A stretch of DNA of 64,000 bases from Halicephalobus mephisto (GCA_009193035.1 SWDT01000186.1:124001-188000), one strand, 5' to 3'; positions 47,501-58,458 are shown, counted from the stretch's first letter. Made by a program: numbers and translations. Notes: generated from the sequence alone by a model not told the origin.

Positions 47501-49854
47501 ACAAAATGGGAATCGCGGATACTGTACTTTCTGAAGACTCCATAGGCCTTCAGATGACGGACTGGGCCAGGGATTCGCTTCCAAATTTGACCCGGTTCTG
47601 GTCCACAATTGTGGCCCACAGTGTCGGGATAGATCTTGAAAATTACAAAAATTTTACTCTTGGTCACGAAATTTCGAAAACTTCAGGAGGTCCAATTTTG
47701 ACCGAAATCATCGGAAGAATGAATGAAAAATTTAATAATTATTTAAATTATAATATTTCTTCGTGGATTAAAAACTTAAAATATTACGCCTATTCTGGTC
47801 ACGAAACGAATGTTTTGTCCTTATTTGCAGTCTTGGGGATTCAGCACAGTGATGTTTACAGTGACGCCATCGTTCCTACATCGTCTACAGTATGCCTAGA
47901 GTTATGGGTGGACAAAAACAACAATACGGATGTGAAGGTAAAAAATATTTTTCAATTTAAAATATAAGCTGGGGAATTTGTTTTCGGTGGATACTGTAGG
48001 GATAGTTGTGGTTTTTAAGATGTTTATTGAGAGTTTCATATATGAAAAATGAGTTTAGAAGGTGAGTAGAGGGTTAGGTACCCTATATAATCCTAATTTG
48101 GGATTTTTCAGATCCATCTAGAAGGAGTGTAGTTCCAAAATACAGGTTACGAAGTCACACAAGATTGCGAAACTTTAGACTACTGTAGTTCTTAAAACTC
48201 GCGTCAGAATCATTTCGGAAGTATTTATTTTCTATTTTTATAATGTGATTCATTACGAAATAACCATTACACAGAAACAAAATTTTAGCCTACTGAGTTC
48301 CTAAAACTTTCATAAATTCCTCTCGAGACCATCTCGTTAAAAACTTTAAATTTTAAAACATATAATATGTACAAATTCATGTCAAATTACTGTTAGGATA
48401 AAAAAGAAGTATGTTAATAATCTGTACTAGAACAATAAGACAAGGAGTACAATTATTATACTTTTCTCATACAATACAACTGGAAGTTTCACTCATGGCC
48501 TACAGTATCCCACACTCCCTGATATTCCGATTATCTCTTCTAGTTTTTTGTTTCGACAGTAATCTAATAATAGATCGGGTTATATTGATTGAAAACCAGC
48601 TGTTAGGACAGAAAGTAGAAATACATTAACCATCTTCACTACCATGAGACGCAGACAACAATTATTAAAAATACTCCTACACAACTATATCCGAGAACCT
48701 GATTTATACCTTACAGTATCCCATACTCTTTGATATTCTAATTATCTCTTGGTTTTTCTAGTGTTTTGTTTCGACAGTAATCTAATAATAGATAGGATTA
48801 TATTGACTGAAAACCAGCTGTTAGGATAGAAAGTAGAAGTACATTAACCATCTTCATTACCATAATGAGACACAACAATTATTAAAAATACTCCTACACA
48901 ACTATACCCGAGAACCCCATTTGTACCTTACAGTATCCCACACTCCCTGATATTCTAATTATCTCTTCGAACCTAGTTTTCTGCTTTAACAATTATGAAA
49001 TAACTTTCATGTAAAACCAAAATTGTAGTTTATTTCCGTTTTTATAAATCTCCAAACTTTGAAAAAATTCTGCAAAAAAATTTTTACAACTTTATAATAA
49101 TGTTTAATTATTTTCGATTTAGGAGCTTTTTTAAACTTAATTCTCCGAAGAGGTTGTTTAAATAGTAGTCTTGACGTAAACACCACATGATTCATTCGTT
49201 GACTATAATGTCAGTTAACAATTTGAAAAATAATTCTTATCTCGGGACTAAGGTTTTTATTTAGAAAAATTCAAAAATTAAATTTTTATTCTTATGATAA
49301 ATTTTAAGTAATGGTCCCGGCACGAATGAAGTTTAACTATTTCTTCGACTATAATGTTGGTTAATAATTTAAAAAATAATTTTATCTCGGGACTAAGGTT
49401 TTTATTTGGAAAATTTTAAAAATTAAATTTTCATTTTTACGAAAAATTTTAATGGTCCCGGCACGAATGAAGTTTAATTAATAAATTACAAAATTGATGA
49501 TCTTTTAGGCTTTATTCGTGCCAGGACCGGTGTTTTTCTTAAATTTTTCCAAAAAACTGCAAGTAGTGGTCCCGACACGAATGAAGTTTACTTTTTTGAT
49601 TACCAATTTTATTAATAATGATTTAAATTTTTCTGAAAATTCAACAATTATTAAAATTAATAAATTGGGTCTAATTACTGTAACTACTTCAGGTCCTTTA
49701 TCTTCGTGGAAATTCTACAGTATTCCAAGACATCACTTCTGTCGTCGTCGGTTGCGAACACGGGTGTTCTTTAAAAAAATTCGAAAATCGTTCGATTTCT
49801 TACTTATGGAATACTCCTAATTTTTGCAATTATCAATATGAAATTCCTAAATAA
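44549..49854 (+). CDS. Secreted histidine acid phosphatase-like protein, altered active site
   Basis: Five exons (44549-44665, 45151-45246, 45683-45949, 47350-47937, 49693-49854) keep phase 0 and give 409 residues, the usual length for the family. A signal peptide (about 1-20) is followed by the branch-2 histidine phosphatase fold. YIRSSDFNRT, PVPVHTVPFPTDY, HLNACP and a C-terminal VLYLRGNSTVFQDITSVV match nematode acid phosphatases. The key RHGxRxP motif reads VHGTRGP (42-48): the first Arg is Val, while the nucleophile H43 and R46 remain. The usual HD proton-donor pair reads GHETN (H311-E312). Loss of the first Arg probably impairs phosphate binding; HE alone need not abolish activity. The gene acts in the lumen or outside the cell. 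It converges with the minus-strand gene ending at 49908. Confidence 0.82.
45255..47310. repeat. Composite foldback modules: CAAAAGTTACG elements with a GGATAGTG hairpin
   Basis: Elements of about 150 bp begin ACAAAAAAGCGTAACTTTTG and end CAAAAGTTACGTTTTTTTGT. They occur near 45258-45413, 45486-45653, 46087-46252, 46319-46480, 46550-46705, 46935-47075 and 47145-47306. In several places two flank a 60-bp hairpin that opens with GGATAGTGACTAGAAAG and closes with GACACTATCC. The modules sit in introns 2 and 3 of the phosphatase gene. 37.1-37.8 kb holds the same family. Confidence 0.85.
48385..48995. repeat. Dispersed repeat with CAGTATCCCACACTCCCTGA, copy B
   Basis: This block carries two or three direct units ending in GATTATCTCTTCTAGTTTT. 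It is the reverse complement of the block at 39.6-40.0 kb, with over 150 bp of near identity. It lies in intron 4 of the phosphatase gene. Confidence 0.75.
49200..49600. repeat. Repeat with TCTCGGGACTAAGG and TGGTCCCGGCACGAATGAAG
   Basis: Three units of about 130 bp pair a CGGGACTAAGG word with a GTCCCGGCACGAATGAAGTTT word. The array lies in the last intron of the phosphatase gene. Confidence 0.7.
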
Positions 49855-49863
49855 AAATTTATT
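49850..49863. promoter_or_regulatory. Overlapping poly(A) signals for two convergent genes
   Basis: The stretch AATAAAAATTTATT contains AATAAA on the plus strand (49850-49855, overlapping the phosphatase stop) and AATAAA on the minus strand (49863-49858, about 50 bp after the stop of the minus gene). Signals for both 3' ends are packed into 14 bp, so the two mRNAs probably overlap. Confidence 0.6.
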
Positions 49864-49907
49864 TAACAAATATACATTCATTGATATTTGTGCAGAATAC
49901 TGTAGGA

Positions 49908-51218
49908 TTAAAAATTATCGTCGATTCTCATATCCAATTCGTTATGACCGTATTCGACATTCAGAATATAGTATCCAAATCTGTTTTCGAATCTGTACTT
50001 GTCTCTGTCTCCTGTTCGAATTTTTTCTTTGCTGAAGTTGAGTTGGTGGAGGGGCCAGGGGACGTCTCCTCCGAGGCACAGTCTGCTGATGCAATGAACA
50101 GATCGAGTGGATTCACGGAATCTCTGGAAACAGAATAATTCATTTTCTGTATTCCATAAGTAAAGTTTTCTAATATGCGCGCGCGTGAAAATAAAATATT
50201 TTTAAAACGCGCGCATAATAAAGTACATTTTCTATTACGCGCGCGCAAAAAACAATATTTTTTAACATGCGCGCGTGTGGATATAAAATATTTCTAAAAC
50301 GCGCGCATAATAAAGTACATTTTCTATTATGCGCGCGTAAAAAACAATGTTTTCTAACATGCGCGCGTGTGGATATAAAATATTTCTAAAACGCGCCCAT
50401 AATAAAGTATATTTTCTATTATGCGCGCGTAAAAAACAATATTTTCTAACATGCGCGCGTGTGGATATAAAATATTTCTAAAACGCGCGCATAATAAAGT
50501 ACATTTTCTATTACGCGCGCGCATAATGAAGTTTACTTTCTAATACGCGCGTAACAAATAACTTTTTTTAATACACATACGCGCAAAAAATAATGTTTTC
50601 TAACATGCGCGCGCCTTAAAAAACATCTTATACTACACGCGCGTGTGTGTGGAAATAGTGCTAAATATTTAAATTTTTCTTCCATGTTTTGGCATGAGAT
50701 TTTGGAATTTCAAAACAACTTACTTGGATGAGTTTATTGACAAATTCTGGACTTAATCTGATTTTCCTCAACTCCATGAAGACCAAGTCCCCTGGATTGA
50801 AGAGCCTCCCCAGGAGGATGTCGTCGTCGATCTCGATCTTCCTTCTGCTGCAGATTCTTACGTTGTGGAGTCTCGAAATCCTCTCATCCATCAGGAACTC
50901 CCTCAAGAAGAAATCCACTTTTCCTTCGATCTTCATCGAGATGCACCGGATGTATCTGAACAGGAAATTTCGGATTTCTACAGAATCCAATTCTCTGAAA
51001 TCACAATCCTCAAAAGTCACGTGGATTACTGTAGTTCTGAATCCATCTGTGGATTTCCTCCATTTCTGAAGAAAAGTTCTGTCGATGTTCGCGTTTTTGA
51101 CCGTCAGAAGTCCGATGGGAGTTGTTCGTCGCGAAAGAAAATCGAACACAGAACGGTAGGGAATTTCCGAAACGACTTCGCCTTCTTCAGAATTCGAAAA
51201 ATTGAACTCAATATTCAT
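49908..51218 (-). CDS. Possible F-box-associated domain protein
   Basis: Two minus-strand exons, 51218-50724 and 50123-49908, join in phase 0 and give 236 residues. The start is placed at 51218 because TTTCTAG, a typical trans-splice acceptor, sits four bases before it. The second exon is open in two frames. The frame chosen is the one that keeps phase and reads as a structured domain to the stop (FENRFGYYILNVEYGHNELD). Alternating hydrophobic segments (VTFEDCDF, LVFMELRKIRL) resemble the strand-rich C-terminal domain of nematode F-box proteins, but no F-box is present. Role in ubiquitin-ligase substrate choice is speculative. A GC-rich minisatellite fills the intron. Confidence 0.6.
50160..50660. 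repeat. Minisatellite of about 87 bp rich in GCGCGC
   Basis: Units alternate CATGCGCGCGTGTGGATATA and ATTTCTAAAACGCGCGCATA with CATTTTCTATTA. Alternating purine-pyrimidine runs (GCGCGCG) recur more than fifteen times in an otherwise AT-rich intron. Confidence 0.9.
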
Positions 51219-51279
51219 GTTTCTAGAAAATAAAATAAAAAATATAATACAGTAATCAAAAGTTAAAAACAATCACGTC

Positions 51280-51665
51280 AAATTTTTCTTAAAAAAATTA
51301 AAATTGAATTTTTTAAAAAAATTTTTGTTAAAAATTAAACTCTAAATTTTTTAAAATTTTATTAAAATTGGATTTTTTTAAATTTTTCTTAAAAAAATTA
51401 AAATTGAATTTTTAAATATTTTGTTAAAAAAAATTAAACTCTAAATTTCTTAAAATTTTATTAAAAATTGAACTCTATATTTTTAAAAAATCTATTAAAA
51501 ATTGAACTTTTTTAAAATTAAAATTAAATTTTTACAAATTTTTGTTAAAAATTGAATTTCAAATTTTCATTAAAAATTAAATTTTTTTAAAATTTTTGTT
51601 AAAAATTGAATTTTTTAAAAATTTTATTAAAAATTGAATTTTTTAAATTATTAAAAATCTGAAAA
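51280..51665. repeat. AT-rich low complexity (TTAAAAATTGAATTTTT)
   Basis: Simple AAAATTGAATTTTTTAAAAA repeats upstream of the minus-strand gene. No coding potential. Confidence 0.6.
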
Positions 51666-51711
51666 CTTCTCAATTAATGCAATTAGACGATTTTTAACCC
51701 AAAGTGTAGTT

Positions 51712-52063
51712 CTAGAAACCCGTTTTATTTTTTACGAAAGAAACTTTCAGACCATTTTTGACATCCATCACTTTTTCGATTTTGGGGATGTTCAAAGACG
51801 ACTCAGAAATCAAACACCTGGTTTCAGTTCCTTCACGTGAATTTGAATCAAGGAAGTTCGTTCTGTGGAGGTGTTTACTTTACTGTAATAGACTGACGAA
51901 ATTGTTTTTAAAAAAAATTGATTTCTGAAGAAAAATTTTTCCGATAAAAATTAAAGTTAGCAGACGATTGATTAATTTTGGAATTTGATCAAAAATCACA
52001 AAAAAATCACTTGTTGACGGCTGTAGTCCAGAATATAGAGCAGTTGTAGGCTTGTTACGTCAC
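51712..52063 (-). CDS. 3' end of an unidentified gene (two exons)
   Basis: Two minus-strand exons, 52063-52000 and 51862-51712, join in phase 2 (VTSLQLLYILDYSRQQVIF continuing into LTNFLDSNSREGTE) and end at a stop at 51712. Both have acceptor-like boundaries (TTTCCATTAG, CCTCCACAG). The upstream part cannot be found: the next 700 bp are satellite. This may be a gene fragment cut off by repeat expansion, or the end of a gene with a long intron. No domain is recognised. Confidence 0.3.
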
Positions 52064-52089
52064 CTAATGGAAAGATAACAATTAAAGGA

Positions 52090-52765
52090 GATTAATTATC
52101 AAAGCTGTCGATTTCTCCAAATTTTCGAACTTAATAGTTAGATCCGAATTTGGACTTTTCGATTATAAAATTCGAATAATTCAAAGTTCGAAATCGACAA
52201 CTTTGATGACAATTAGAATCGTTGATTTTTGGGATTTTGAATTTTCGATTTTCGAACTTAATAGTTGGATCCGAATTTGGATTTTTCGATTTTGAAATTC
52301 GAATAATTCAAAGTTCGAAATCGACAACTTTGATGACAATTGAGATTTCGATTTTTGGGATTTTGAATCTTCGATTTTCGAACTTAATAGTTAGATCCGA
52401 ATTTTGACTTTTTGATTTTGAAATTCGAATTAATTCAAAATCGACAACTTTGATGACAATTAGAACCGTTGATTTTTGGGATTTTGAATCTTCGATTTTC
52501 GAACTTAATAGTTAGATCCAAATTTGGATTTTTCAATTTTGAAATTCGAATTAATTCAAAGTTCGAAATCGACAACTTTGATGGTAATTAGAACTGTCGA
52601 TCTTTTGAAATTTTCGAACTTAACAATCAGTTCAAATTCAAAACGTTCAATTTTCGGACTTAAATTAATTCAAAGTTCGAAGACAAGAGTTCGAATCCTT
52701 TGATGTTTGAACTTGAATTAGTTTAAAATTAGTTCAAAGTCCGAACTCGACAGCTCTGTAAGTTA
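52090..52765. repeat. 120-bp satellite with AAATCGACAACTTTGATGACA
   Basis: About five units carry TTCGAACTTAATAGTTAGATC and TTTTTGGGATTTTGAA. The same unit in reverse complement forms the array at 60.7-61.2 kb. Confidence 0.85.
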
Positions 52766-53029
52766 CAATCATAGTAAACATTCATGAATAAGGAAGTTGA
52801 TTTTCTTCAGGAACTTATATAAGGACAAAGCAAGATATATTTGGACACCTGTGGTTAATGTCATAAGTTCTAACGGATTAATGATCAGATGGAAGTGATA
52901 GTAATCTAAGTGATCATGTACGAAAGAAATTTAATTTTTACCTGAAATTTCGGAGTATATTCAGTTAGATTTTTATAAAACTTTTTAACTTTAAAAATCC
53001 ACATAATTAACTTTTTTAAGTAATAAATT

Positions 53030-53700
53030 ATTACACACAAAAAGTGGATATATAGTATATGATGTATAGATGTATTAAAACAACTCTGATGTGTCAGATA
53101 CATTGAATATATCGATATATTAGAGCTATTTGTTGTGCGTAGTCTTAGATATATACTTTAGTACAATACCAGAGACAAATCTTAATACAGGCACAAAAAT
53201 AGATATATAATATATAATATATGGATATATTTAAACGATTCTAATGTATGGGATACATTATATATATCGATATATTAGAGCTATTCGTTCTGTGTAGTCT
53301 TGGATTTATACATTCATATAGTATTAGAGACAAATCTTAATACAGGTACAAAACTAGATATATAATATATAATATATGGATATATTTAAACGATTCTAAT
53401 ATATTGGATGCATTGTATTCTATATATTGATAAACTATAACTATTTGTTGTGCGTAGTCTTAGATATATGCCTTAGTACAGTACCAGAAACAAATCTTAA
53501 TACAGGCACAAAACTAGATATATAATATATAATATATGGATATATTAAAACAGCTCTGATTTATCAGACAAATTATATTTAATGTATCAACATATTAGGT
53601 TAATATCGCTATATTGTAGTTAATATGCTGGTACATTAAATATAATGTATTTCATACATTAGAGACGTTATAATCTACCCTTTTTGTGTGTATATAGAAA
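53030..53700. repeat. Tandem repeat of about 175 bp with GTGCGTAGTCTTAGATATAT
   Basis: Four units contain AAATCTTAATACAGGCACAAAA and a GATATATTAGAGCTATT block. The TATATC-rich parts resemble the 2.8-3.5 kb minisatellite, and the last unit ends in TCTACCCTTTTTGTGTGTA, which also closes the earlier array (about 3670). Confidence 0.75.
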
Positions 53701-54421
53701 TCATCTTTGATCAGATCGGTTTTCAGTGACCAGTGTTCATAATCACGAAAACCATAATTGTACTTTTCAGCATCGATTATCAGTCTTGTGCTTCGCTTTT
53801 ATCGGAGTTGACAACCAAATTCAAAGGTTAAAATTTGCACTTTTCTTGTTAGGATAGCTCTGCAAGTCATGTTCGGATTCAAAAATTAGAACATTAAATT
53901 TTGTCAATTTAAATAATTTTTTTCAAATAAAAAATCCGTAAATTTTTCAACACGAAAAATCCGAATTTCGACTTTGAACTTTATTTTTATCAAAGTTGAA
54001 AATCAAAGTATTGATGTTCATTTCTTATCTTCTTTATCTTTCGATCTTTAAAGTAGCTTCGGGTTTCCTCAATTTGCTTTTTGATTAAAGTTCCGTGTTT
54101 TACGACCGCTACTGAAGCACTGACCGCCCAACTTTGAACAAAATTATTTTTTCGACGACAAATTTTGACAAATCTTTGAAAATTTTTACAAAGAACATTC
54201 TAAAACATGTAATATAATATGGAAAATGAATAAATTAATTTTATAATCGTTGAAAACGGAAAACTACCGTAAGAGAAATGGATCTTCGTCACGCAATGAC
54301 ATGAGGATTGGACATTTTTGAATTCATAAAAATCCACATTTATCCGTCAAAGTGGAGGTTTTTTCAATTTCTGGATCTTTATTACGGTCAATTTTGTTGG
54401 ATTTGCCCGAAATTATTAAAA
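53700..54421. other. 5' flank of the guanylate cyclase gene
   Basis: Mixed sequence with the likely cyclase promoter. The frame is open from 54308 into the first ATG, but known family members begin at the ATG used here. No specific control site was recognised. Confidence 0.4.
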
Positions 54422-57400
54422 ATGGTAAGTTATCACTTCCGCAATCTGCGAAAAAAAATCGCATGTTGCATGCAACTGAAATTCAGAAACTTATGATTTT
54501 TTAGTTCGGATTCATCCACGAAAGTATCCATCAGATGATGGTCAGAAGATACGGAGACGAATTTTGGACAAATGTTTTGAGTAGAACAGGATTCGAGAGT
54601 GGAAAGGAAAATATTGTGAATCACTATTACCCGGACAACGACACCTATGCCTTGGTTGATAGTGTATCTGCATTGGCGAGTAAGTTTGGAGAGTTTTAAA
54701 ATGAAAAAAATTAAAATTTTCATGAAATTCTGATTTTTAAACGAATTTATTATTTTTAAGCGAATTCGCTATTTTTGAACAAATTTACCATTTTTAAGCG
54801 AATTCGCTATTTTTAAGCGAATTTATGAATTTTCTTTAAAGTTTATAATTTTCAAAAAACTTTGTGAATTTTCAGCGAATTCATTATTTTTGCGTGACAT
54901 TGAATTTTTAGTGAGTTCGCCATTGATCACGCGATTTCGTCAGTTTTCGCTGAATTTTATAATTTTTTAACTAATTCATAATTATTTATTTAACTTCACT
55001 GTTCGCTCAATTTCGTAATTTTCAAGCGAATTCGCTGTTTTTTGCGCAATTTCTTAGTTTTCCAAATGATTTCGAAATTTTATTTTTTTCAATTTTAGAA
55101 ATTCCTCGAGAACAAGTATGGGAAATGTACGGTGCATTCCTGATCGAGTACACCATGGAGATTGGGTGGGACGAACTTCTCCGTGCCATGAGTCCCAATC
55201 TCAAAGGTTTCCTTGACAATCTGGATTCACTCCACTACTTCATCGATCACGTCGTCTACAAAGCCAACTTGAAAGGTCCATCCTTCAGATGCGAAGAAGG
55301 TGAAGACAATACCATCACTTTGCACTACTTCACTTCGCGTCCTGGACTCTACCCAATTGTGAAGGGGGTTGTGAGAGAAGTAGCCAGGAGAGTCTTCAAC
55401 TTGGAGATCAACATGACCATCACTGGTAGAACCCAGCGAAGTGTCCAAATGTCGAGTGGAGAAAGGGTTGAAGAACATGTAATTTTCAACATCAAAGTAG
55501 GTGTTTAAGGAAGTTAAAAAGCAATAAATATTTCTAAAAAAATAACAAAAACAAACATAAAGGCTTCAAGTGAAAGCAAGCCATTTTCGCTTAACTAATG
55601 AGCGCGTTTCATTAAGTGTAAGCGATCTTCGCTTAACTGTAAGTTTATGTTGTTAACTATAAGTAATCTTTACTTCATCATAAGCGATCTTCGCTCAACC
55701 AATGAACGCTTTTCATTAAGTGTAAGCGATCTTCGCTTAACTGTAAGTTTAGTTGTTAACTATAAGTAATCTTTACTTAATCATAAGCGATCTTCGCTTA
55801 ACAAGTGAGCGCTTTTCATTAAATGTAAGCGATCTTCACTTAACTAATGAGCGCGTTTCGTTACGTGTAAGCGATCTTCGCTTAACTGTAAGTTTATGTT
55901 GTTAACTATAAGTAATCTTTACTTCATCATAAGCGATCTTCGCTCAACCAATGAGCGCGTTTCGTTCAGAGCAAGCGAAAATTGAACGAATTTTGTTTTT
56001 CTTTGGTTATTAAAATAGTTATGTATTACAGCTAGGAAACAAATCTGAAAGCAACCTTGCTATTAATCCTTCCCCGATCTCCCCTTCGGACTTGGATTCT
56101 GGAGAGCTCAAAATCACCCAGGCTGACTTTTGTGCCGCTTTTCCTTACCACATTGTTGTTGACAGAGACTGCAAAGTTGTTCAAGTCGGCAAAGATCTCT
56201 AGTAAGTTTTATTCATTGTTTTTTAATTATTATTTCTAGTCAACATATTTCTCGCGACTTACTCGAACCCGGGACTCCTCTTATCCGGATCTTCGAAATC
56301 AATCGTCCCCAAGTACCTTTAGATTTCGAAAACATTTGTAATTTCATCAATGCTGTTTTTGTTTTGCAAGTTAGAAACACTCCCATGGACATCAAGAAAC
56401 AGAGTCATCGAGGATCTGAAGCGTAAGTTTATTTTTTTAAATTAAATAATTTTCATCTTTCTTTGAGGACGTATAGTTCGGACATGAGCCAAGACAGCAT
56501 GTCCACTGGCCAGCACCTCAAATTGAAAGGTCAAATGATGTTGCTTGACGACAAACAACACCTGATCTACCTCTGTTCCCCATACGTAACGAGTATCCCA
56601 GAGTTACTCCAGTTCGGAATGAGATTGAGTGCTATGCCACTACATGATTCCACGAGAGATTTAATTCTTCTAAATCAACAGAGATTAAGTGATGTCGAAG
56701 TCAAGTAAGTTCATTCGCAACGGAAAAGCGAAAAGTCGTGTAAAATGAGCGAAAAATCGTGTAAAATAAGCGAAAAGTCGTGTAAAATGAGCGAAAATAT
56801 GCGAACAATCGCGTGGGATAAGCGAAAAGTTGTGTAAAATATGCGAACAATCGCGTGGGATAAGCGAAAAGTTGTGTAAAATATGCGAAAAATTGCGTAG
56901 GATAAGCGACAATAGACCATTTTCGCTTATTTTAAAAATGCTACTTTTGGAATGATTTGGTAGAAATATGTAAATTAAGCAATTTTTTCTTTTAGTCTCC
57001 AACTTGAAGCTAATAATGAACAACTCGAACAGCTCGCGCGTGATCTCGAGGAAGAAAAGACGAAAACTGACATTCTCCTCAAAGAAATGCTTCCACCGAC
57101 TGTTGCTAATCAACTCATCAACGGAGCTTCTGTAGATGCTAGGGAATACGAAGAAGCTACAGTCATGTTCAGCGATGTTCCTACTTTCCAACTCATCGTT
57201 CCCCATTGCAAACCGAAGGACGTCGTCCACTTGTTGAACGACTTGTTCACCAAGTTCGATCGTTTGGTGACTCTCCACGACGCGTACAAGGTTGAGACTG
57301 TTGGAGACTCTTACATGACCGTAGGGGGCATTCCTGAAGCGAGTGAGAACCACTGTGAGAAGATCTGCCACGTGGCTTTGGGGATGATATGGGAAGGACG

Positions 57401-58458
57401 AACCGTTCTCGATCCCGTCTCCAACAAACCCCTCATCGTCAGAACAGGGATCCATTCGGGACCAATCGTGGCAGGAGTCGTCGGAGCGAAAATGCCCAGA
57501 TATTGCTTGTTTGGGGACACTGTAAACACTGCCAGCAGAATGGAGTCCCATTCTCCTCCCGGAAGGATCCACTGCAGCGCTTCCGCTCACAAATCCGCTC
57601 AAGTCACGGGCAGATTCGAATTTGCCTGCAGAGGAACAGTCCAGATAAAAGGCAAGGGAGACATGGTGACGTACTTCTTGATGAGGAGCTACAAGAAGTC
57701 CATCTGGGAGATCATAAAGAAAGAAAGAGGTAGGAGATTCGGCTGTGCAACAGTTGCTCCCCAGCGACATTCCTCATATTTCGCAAGATTCATCTCTTTT
57801 CGTTTTTATATTAGTTTTCTTGGTAGTTATATTGATTTAACATCACACAGTAGAACTAATAGGTCTAATATACTAGGTAGATAAATTAGGTATAATCTAG
57901 AAGTGTACTATTTCAACACATTAGTATATGAAATACAATGCATCCTATATATTACACCTGTTTTTACATATTTATGCATTATATATCATGTACCGTTTTT
58001 TCTAGTTTTCTTCGTAGGTAAATTAACTTAGCATCACACAGTAGAACTAATAGGCCTAATATACTAAGTAGATAAATAAGGTATAATGTAGAAGTGCACT
58101 ATTTCAACACATCGGTATATGAAATACAATGCATCCTATATATTATACCTGTTTTTACATATCTATACATTATATATCATATATCGTTTTTTGTAGTTTT
58201 CTTCGTAGGTAAATTAACTTAATATCTTAGTTGAGTAATCAAAAGACTAATTTGAAAAGATGCTTGAAATCAGTAGAAATTAAATAGGAGCGATTGTTGT
58301 GCAGCTGGGATTTATTTTAGGGTCTCGAGTGGAATTAATTTTTATTTACAGACGAGAATATTAACAGCATTGATGGCTACGATGAGCTCCTGGAAGGAAT
58401 GGAACAGGATCTGGCTGTGAAAACCGGACCAGTCTCCAGAACTTGCGTCATCTGCTAG
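54422..58458 (+). CDS. Atypical soluble guanylate cyclase (gcy-32/34/35/36/37 group)
   Basis: Eight exons (54422-54424, 54505-54679, 55099-55496, 56032-56201, 56240-56422, 56477-56704, 56996-57729, 58352-58458) keep phase and give 665 residues. The N-terminal H-NOX haem domain has the proximal ligand at H105 (DSLHYF) and Y136-x-T-x-R140 in place of YxSxR. A central PAS-like/HNOBA region and coiled coil (about 386-415) lead to the cyclase domain (417-620). The metal aspartates are D446 (FSD) and D490 (GDSY); guanine-selective residues E486 and C556 and catalytic N563 and R567 are present. Such proteins sense oxygen in worm URX-type neurons and make cGMP. The chain ends in CVIC, a CaaX-like motif. 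Exon 1 is only the ATG. A poly(A) signal lies at 58556. Confidence 0.92.
54730..55085. repeat. AAGCGAATTCGCTATTTTT repeats
   Basis: Units of 20-30 bp with the palindrome GCGAATTCGC recur in cyclase intron 2, with decay toward the 3' side. Confidence 0.65.
55560..55990. repeat. Palindrome-rich satellite with AAGCGATCTTCGCTT
   Basis: Three higher-order units of about 120 bp each contain hairpins AAGCGATCTTCGCTTA and TAAGTAATCTTTACTTA plus AATGAGCGCGTTTCATTA. The array lies in cyclase intron 3. Nearly every 15-20 bp is a stem-loop. Confidence 0.85.
56715..56930. repeat. Tandem repeat of about 28 bp with GCGAAAAGTCGTGTAAAAT
   Basis: About eight units of GCGAAAAGTTGTGTAAAATA and GCGAACAATCGCGTGGGATA lie in cyclase intron 6. 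The long minus-strand frame over this region is an antisense by-product. Confidence 0.8.
57850..58235. repeat. Tandem duplication of about 185 bp
   Basis: The blocks starting near CACACAGTAGAACTAATAGG (57845 and 58034) are over 90% identical by eye and include AATACAATGCATCCTATATA. The array is in the last cyclase intron. Confidence 0.85.

Noticed and set aside
49961..50248. Alternative minus frame (and plus frame at 49881-50138) over the last exon of the F-box-associated-like gene
   Set aside because: The frame used in the model keeps splice phase with the upstream exon, is longer from the acceptor and has a protein-like composition. The others do not join to any exon.
54308..54421. N-terminal extension of the guanylate cyclase
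   Set aside because: The frame is open, but soluble cyclases begin with the MFGFI-type sequence. The extension has no ATG of its own and no domain.
55560..55990. Possible CRISPR array (regular repeats and spacers)
   Set aside because: The spacers are themselves repeated, there are no cas genes, and the genome is clearly eukaryotic.
56685..57770. 361-codon open frame on the minus strand
   Set aside because: It lies antisense to the cyclase catalytic exon and a tandem repeat. The plus strand there encodes an unmistakable cyclase domain, and the minus product has no domain and a repetitive tail.
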